64,000 bases of DNA from JAVDCA01 sp035293985 (GTDB taxonomy: Bacteria; Pseudomonadota; Alphaproteobacteria; Rhizobiales; Xanthobacteraceae): assembly GCA_035293985.1 (NCBI GenBank), contig DATGLS010000037.1, positions 124,001 to 188,000 of the forward strand. The letters run 5' to 3'. The translations under genes were made by a program, and so were the position numbers. The notes below the pieces were generated by a model that was not told the DNA's origin, made no database searches, and saw nothing but the letters and a program-made list of their open reading frames with translations. This document shows, one piece after another, positions 60,998 through 64,000 of the stretch (the stretch's first letter is position 1; every line of letters starts with the position of its first letter).

Positions 60998-61021
60998 CTC
61001 TCCCCCGCGTGCGGGGGAGAG
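60998..61021. terminator. GC-rich hairpin after DUF6476 gene
   Basis: CTCTCCCCCGC-GT-GCGGGGGAGAG is a perfect 11-bp dyad 26 nt after the DUF6476 stop. It could terminate that transcript, but a related imperfect hairpin at 61082-61106 and one at 22301-22330 show it is also a dispersed repeat. Confidence 0.5.
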
Positions 61022-61081
61022 CCGGAGAGGGGGAAGCCGCTTGCTCCGGCGTCAATGACTTGCTCCCTCCGGCGTTTCGCG

Positions 61082-61106
61082 CCCTTCCCCCGCAAACGGG
61101 GGAGGG
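61082..61106. repeat. Second CT/GA hairpin of the same family
   Basis: CCCTTCCCCCG and CGGGGGAGGG pair around a CAAA loop with one unpaired T. Between this and the first hairpin, GCTCCGGCGTCAATGA and TTGCTCCCTCCGGCG show further partial repetition. The block ends 56 nt before the tRNA gene. Confidence 0.55.
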
Positions 61107-61161
61107 AAAGAACGCCCGCTCCTTGCGCCTCTTCTCGATCAACGCTATTCCACTCCCACAC

Positions 61162-61237
61162 GCTCCCTTCGTCTAGCGGTCTAGGACGCGGCCCTCTCAA
61201 GGCTGAAACACGGGTTCGATTCCCGTAGGGAGCGCCA
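61162..61237 (+). tRNA. tRNA-Glu (anticodon CTC)
   Basis: 76 nt including an encoded CCA end. The acceptor stem GCTCCCT pairs with AGGGAGC. The anticodon arm is CGGCC-CTCTCAA-GGCTG with anticodon CTC at 61196-61198. The T arm is CGGG-TTCGATT-CCCG and the D arm contains TCTAGCGGTCTAGGA as in other bacterial glutamate tRNAs. It stands alone. Confidence 0.95.
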
Positions 61238-61381
61238 GCCGACCAATTTCCGTCCGTCCCGATCGTGACTTCAGCGCAACGGCGCCGCCTGGGCGGTGAG
61301 CACCGTCATCCGCTTGCAATTGCCTCGACAAAGCGCTGAATGCGGCGGCCGCCGCAATGGGCGGCGTGTCGGGAAAGCCTC

Positions 61382-62128
61382 ATGCCGGACAACCGCACCG
61401 CCTTCGTCACCGGCGCCTCGACCGGCCTCGGCTACGCCATCGCCTGCGCGCTCGCGCGCGCCGGCTACGATCTGGCGGTCGCCGATCTCGACGTCGCCAT
61501 GTTCGACGCGCTCCGGCGCGATCCCGCCGTGCAGGGCCGCGAGCTCGTGCCGCTGCGGCTCGATCTGCGCGTCGAGGCTGATATCGACGCTGCCTTCGCG
61601 CAGGCCGCCGATGCATTCGGTGCGATCGACGTGCTCGTCAACAATGCGGGACGCGCGCTGATCAAGCCGGCGACGGAGGTCACCTGGGCCGATTGGGACG
61701 ACGTCATCGACATCAACCTCAAGGGCGCGTATTTCCTGGCGCGAAAGTTCGCGGGCCATTGCATTGCGCAGAAGCGCCCCGGGAGCGTCATCAGCATCGC
61801 ATCGACCCACGGTATGACCGGGCTCGCGGGCCGCTCGATCTACGGCATCTCCAAGGGCGGCCTCATCCAAATGAGTCGCATGCTGGCCATCGAATGGGCG
61901 GAGCACAACATCCGCGTCAACGCGGTGGCGCCCGCGACCGTGCTCACCGAATCGCGCCAGCGCTTGCTCGACGAAGCGGCGCGCAAGCGCATGCTGGCGC
62001 GCATTCCGGGCGGCCGTTTCGTCACGCCCGATGAGGTCGCAGCCGCGGTCGTCTTCCTCGCGGGCCGCGAGTCGGGGTCGATCACCGGTCATACGCTGCC
62101 CGTCGACGGTGGCCTGACGGCTGTGTAG
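61382..62128 (+). CDS. Short-chain dehydrogenase/reductase (SDR)
   Basis: A 248-aa classical SDR oxidoreductase. The coenzyme motif TGASTGLGYAIA is at residues 10-21, NNAG follows in strand 4, and the active site shows SIAS...YGISK (Ser, Tyr-x3-Lys). The end SITGHTLPVDGGLTAV is standard. ATG 61382 is chosen since it is the usual SDR start; an ATG 14 codons earlier is open. Substrate unknown; it precedes an isopropylmalate-dehydrogenase-like gene. Confidence 0.9.
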   Translation: MPDNRTAFVTGASTGLGYAIACALARAGYDLAVADLDVAMFDALRRDPAVQGRELVPLRLDLRVEADIDAAFAQAADAFGAIDVLVNNAGRALIKPATEVTWADWDDVIDINLKGAYFLARKFAGHCIAQKRPGSVISIASTHGMTGLAGRSIYGISKGGLIQMSRMLAIEWAEHNIRVNAVAPATVLTESRQRLLDEAARKRMLARIPGGRFVTPDEVAAAVVFLAGRESGSITGHTLPVDGGLTAV

Positions 62129-62333
62129 CAACTGCTCAACTCGTCCTCGAGACGCTCGGCCTCCGGCCGAGCTCGGTCGAGCAGTAGGTCGCATGACGAG
62201 CGCCGGCTTTCTGCATGACGCTCAGCATCGGTTCATCCGCGCGGCCGTTGCGCCTGCGACCATCGCGGCGGTACCCTCCCGGGCCCGTTGAGAAACGGCA
62301 TTCGTCGCGGGCCACATTGGGGAGACGTCGGAC

Positions 62334-63392
62334 GTGAAACTCGGAACCCTGCTCGGTGACGACATCGGCCACGAGGTCGTTCCCGAGGCCGTCAAGGCGA
62401 TCAAGGCGGCGGCCGCCCGCACCGGGCTCGCGATCGAGTGGCAGCCGTTGCCGATCGGCAAGCACGGGCACGAGCAGCACGGCCACACGCTGCCGCCCTC
62501 GACCGAGGCAGCGTTGCGTGGGCTCGACGGGTGGATCATGGGGCCGATCGGCCACGCCGCCTATCCGCGCGGCGACGCCACCTGGGTGATGCCGCCAGTG
62601 CGCAAGAAGTTCGAGCTTTACGCCGCGCTGCGCCCGTCGCGCTCGTTCGCCAACATCAAGTCGGTCCACAAGGACGTCGACATCGTGTTCGTTCGCGAGC
62701 TCTCCGAGGGCATGCTCTATTCCGAGACCGTGATCGCCGGCGGCGCCGAGTTCCGCCCCAACGACGACATCACGGTCGCGATGCGCGTCATCACCCGCCG
62801 TGGCTCGAACCGGGTCGCGCGCGAGGCGTTCGAGCTCGCGCGAACGCGGCCGCGCCGGAAGGTGACCGCCGCGCACAAGGAGCCGGTCTATCGCCTCGCC
62901 TGCGGCATGTTCGCGGAGGAATGCCGCAAAGTCGCGCGCGAGTTTCCCGACGTGACCTTCGAGGAGGCGATGATCGACACCATCTCGATGAAGCTCGCCA
63001 TGGCGCCGCAGCAGTACGACGTCGTGGTCACGACCAACCAGTTCGGCGACATCCTCTCCGACATCGGCGCCGGCATCGTCGGCGGCCTGGGCCTGGCGCC
63101 CGGCCTGTGCGTCGGCGAGCGCCAGGCGATGGCGCAGGCGACGCATGGCTCGGCCCCCGACATCGCCGGCCGCAACATCGCCAATCCCTATGCGATGATC
63201 GTGTCGGGCGGCATGCTGCTCGGCTGGCTCGGCCGCAAGCGCAACGAGCCGAAGGCGGTCGAGGCCGCACAGCTGATCGCCGCAGCAGTCGAGAAGATCG
63301 TCAGTGAGGCGCGCCACCTCACCCGCGACCTCGGCGGCAGCGCCAGCACGCAGCAAATGGGCGACGCCATCGCGGCGGCCATCGCACAGTAG
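62334..63392 (+). CDS. Isocitrate/isopropylmalate dehydrogenase family protein (tartrate dehydrogenase-like)
   Basis: A 352-aa beta-decarboxylating dehydrogenase. Typical parts are GDDIGHEVVPEAVKAI, LRPSRSF and VFVRELSEGMLYSE (substrate arginines and loop), the Tyr/Lys region AHKEPVYRLACGMFAEECR, and the metal site TTNQFGDILSDIGAGIVGGLGLAPG. The loop RELSEGMLYSE differs from LeuB (RELTGG), so it is probably not the leucine enzyme but a hydroxy-dicarboxylate dehydrogenase of the tartrate/malate type. GGGGAGA precedes the ATG. Confidence 0.85.
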   Translation: MKLGTLLGDDIGHEVVPEAVKAIKAAAARTGLAIEWQPLPIGKHGHEQHGHTLPPSTEAALRGLDGWIMGPIGHAAYPRGDATWVMPPVRKKFELYAALRPSRSFANIKSVHKDVDIVFVRELSEGMLYSETVIAGGAEFRPNDDITVAMRVITRRGSNRVAREAFELARTRPRRKVTAAHKEPVYRLACGMFAEECRKVAREFPDVTFEEAMIDTISMKLAMAPQQYDVVVTTNQFGDILSDIGAGIVGGLGLAPGLCVGERQAMAQATHGSAPDIAGRNIANPYAMIVSGGMLLGWLGRKRNEPKAVEAAQLIAAAVEKIVSEARHLTRDLGGSASTQQMGDAIAAAIAQ

Positions 63393-63414
63393 CCAGATTC
63401 ATTCGGAGTCCCTC

Positions 63415-64000
63415 ATGTACAATCTCCACCTCAGTCCCGAGCAGCTGGAAATCCGCGACACCGTGCGCGAGTTCGTCACCCGCGAGGTCAAGCCGGTGGT
63501 GCTCAAGGCGGATCGGCTCGACGTCGCCGATCGCACGCTACCGAAGCATCTGCTCGAGGAGGCCTCGTGCCTCGGCCTTCGTACCCTTGCGCTGTCGGAG
63601 GACAACGGCGGCATCGGCGCCGACGCATTGACGAGCTGCATCGTCGCCGAGGAGCTTGCCGCCGGCGATGCCGACATCGCGGCGGTGCTGACCGAGACGT
63701 CGCGGCTCGCGCATATCATCTTCGACCGCGCCCTGCCGGAAGCCGAGCGCGACCGGCTGCTGCCAGGCTTCCTCGAGCATGACGGCGCCCACCTCGCGGT
63801 GGCGGATCGCGAGGCCGGCAGCGATACGCGGCTCGGCGTGAATTATCATCGGCCTGGCGCCACCACGCCGGCGCTCGCCGCGACCGCCGCGCAGGCCGGC
63901 AACGGCGACTGGGTCATCACGGCGAGCAAGACCTGCGTCGCCAATGCACCGGTTGCTCGCCTTTTCGCGGTCACCGTCAAGGTCAAGGGCCGCGCCGGCG
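63415..64000 (+). CDS. Acyl-CoA dehydrogenase, partial (C-terminus beyond right edge)
   Basis: 195 codons are visible. The N-terminal domain LSPEQLEIRDTVREFVTREVKP, then LALSEDNGGIGADALTSCIVAEELAAGD and the start of the middle beta domain (AVADREAGSDTRLG, DWVITASKTCVANAPVARLFAV) are typical of the acyl-CoA dehydrogenase family. FAD and catalytic Glu regions are outside the window. GGAG precedes the ATG, 22 nt after the upstream gene, so the two are likely co-transcribed. Confidence 0.9.
   Translation, partial: MYNLHLSPEQLEIRDTVREFVTREVKPVVLKADRLDVADRTLPKHLLEEASCLGLRTLALSEDNGGIGADALTSCIVAEELAAGDADIAAVLTETSRLAHIIFDRALPEAERDRLLPGFLEHDGAHLAVADREAGSDTRLGVNYHRPGATTPALAATAAQAGNGDWVITASKTCVANAPVARLFAVTVKVKGRAG

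Noticed and set aside
60998..61106. rho-independent terminator pair regulating tRNA-Glu
   Set aside because: The hairpins resemble a dispersed repeat and lack T tracts, so no specific link with the tRNA gene can be claimed.
62334..63392. 3-isopropylmalate dehydrogenase (leuB)
   Set aside because: The substrate loop RELSEGMLYSE differs from the LeuB type and no leu genes are nearby.

Overview
The window is about 64 kb of GC-rich chromosome, densely packed with short overlapping operons. It most likely comes from an alphaproteobacterium of the order Hyphomicrobiales (Bradyrhizobium/Rhodopseudomonas/Xanthobacteraceae-like). Supporting signs are the long-type serA behind a serC leader RNA, the rluD-like/rpoH pair, the alphaproteobacterial GAAC-N7-GAAC (LexA-type) box, several families of dispersed palindromic repeats of the kind common in that group, and many orphan TctC/Bug-type solute-binding proteins. 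No phage, plasmid or CRISPR locus is visible.

Layout. 1-12.7 kb is an aromatic-acid/transport region: a Rieske oxygenase and a divergent Rieske ferredoxin plus bicupin dioxygenase; a HupE/UreJ metal permease beside a EutA-like reactivase with a histidine-rich tail; a three-gene operon of a fumarate-reductase-like flavoprotein, a mini 2Fe-2S subunit and a 4,5-dihydroxyphthalate-decarboxylase-like protein; then a TauE exporter, an MHS-type transporter and a TctC protein. 12.9-18 kb is an accessory patch: a DUF2807 protein, a TctC protein, a large secreted protein whose upstream segment is duplicated 1.75 kb further on, and a DUF433 antitoxin followed by a broken PIN-like toxin. 18-26 kb holds a molybdenum hydroxylase operon (coxG-M-L-S type) divergent from a UbiD decarboxylase-TctC-quinone reductase operon. 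26-34.7 kb holds a small protein gene with a LexA-type box and a 73-74 bp repeat, a Tat-exported amidohydrolase, a DUF3754 protein, an MscS channel, a CAP lipoprotein and two binding proteins. 34.8-40.3 kb holds lutABC, a LivK-like binding protein and an aryl-alcohol-type dehydrogenase.

40.3-64 kb is mainly core genome: glmM, an outer-membrane beta-barrel protein, two AI-2E family permeases around a glycosyltransferase/YkoP-like cluster, serC-serA, a DUF4139 protein, a DMT exporter, purA, a large Pro/Arg-rich membrane protein, rpoH, an RluA-family pseudouridine synthase, a DUF6476 protein and tRNA-Glu(CTC). It ends with an SDR, an isopropylmalate-dehydrogenase-family enzyme and the start of an acyl-CoA dehydrogenase.

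Much of the accessory gene content fits uptake, hydroxylation, ring cleavage and decarboxylation of aromatic acids with disposal of lactate/alcohol-type products. This is inferred from families; no substrate can be read from the sequence. The points most worth a second look are the His-tailed EutA next to HupE, the LexA-type box over the promoter of an unknown gene, the duplicated leader next to the decayed toxin gene, dispersed repeats that supply stop codons to two genes, a perfect 18-bp hairpin inside a signal-peptide region, and the glycosyltransferase/YkoP-like/AI-2E cluster. All positions and translations were read by eye; no database search was possible.
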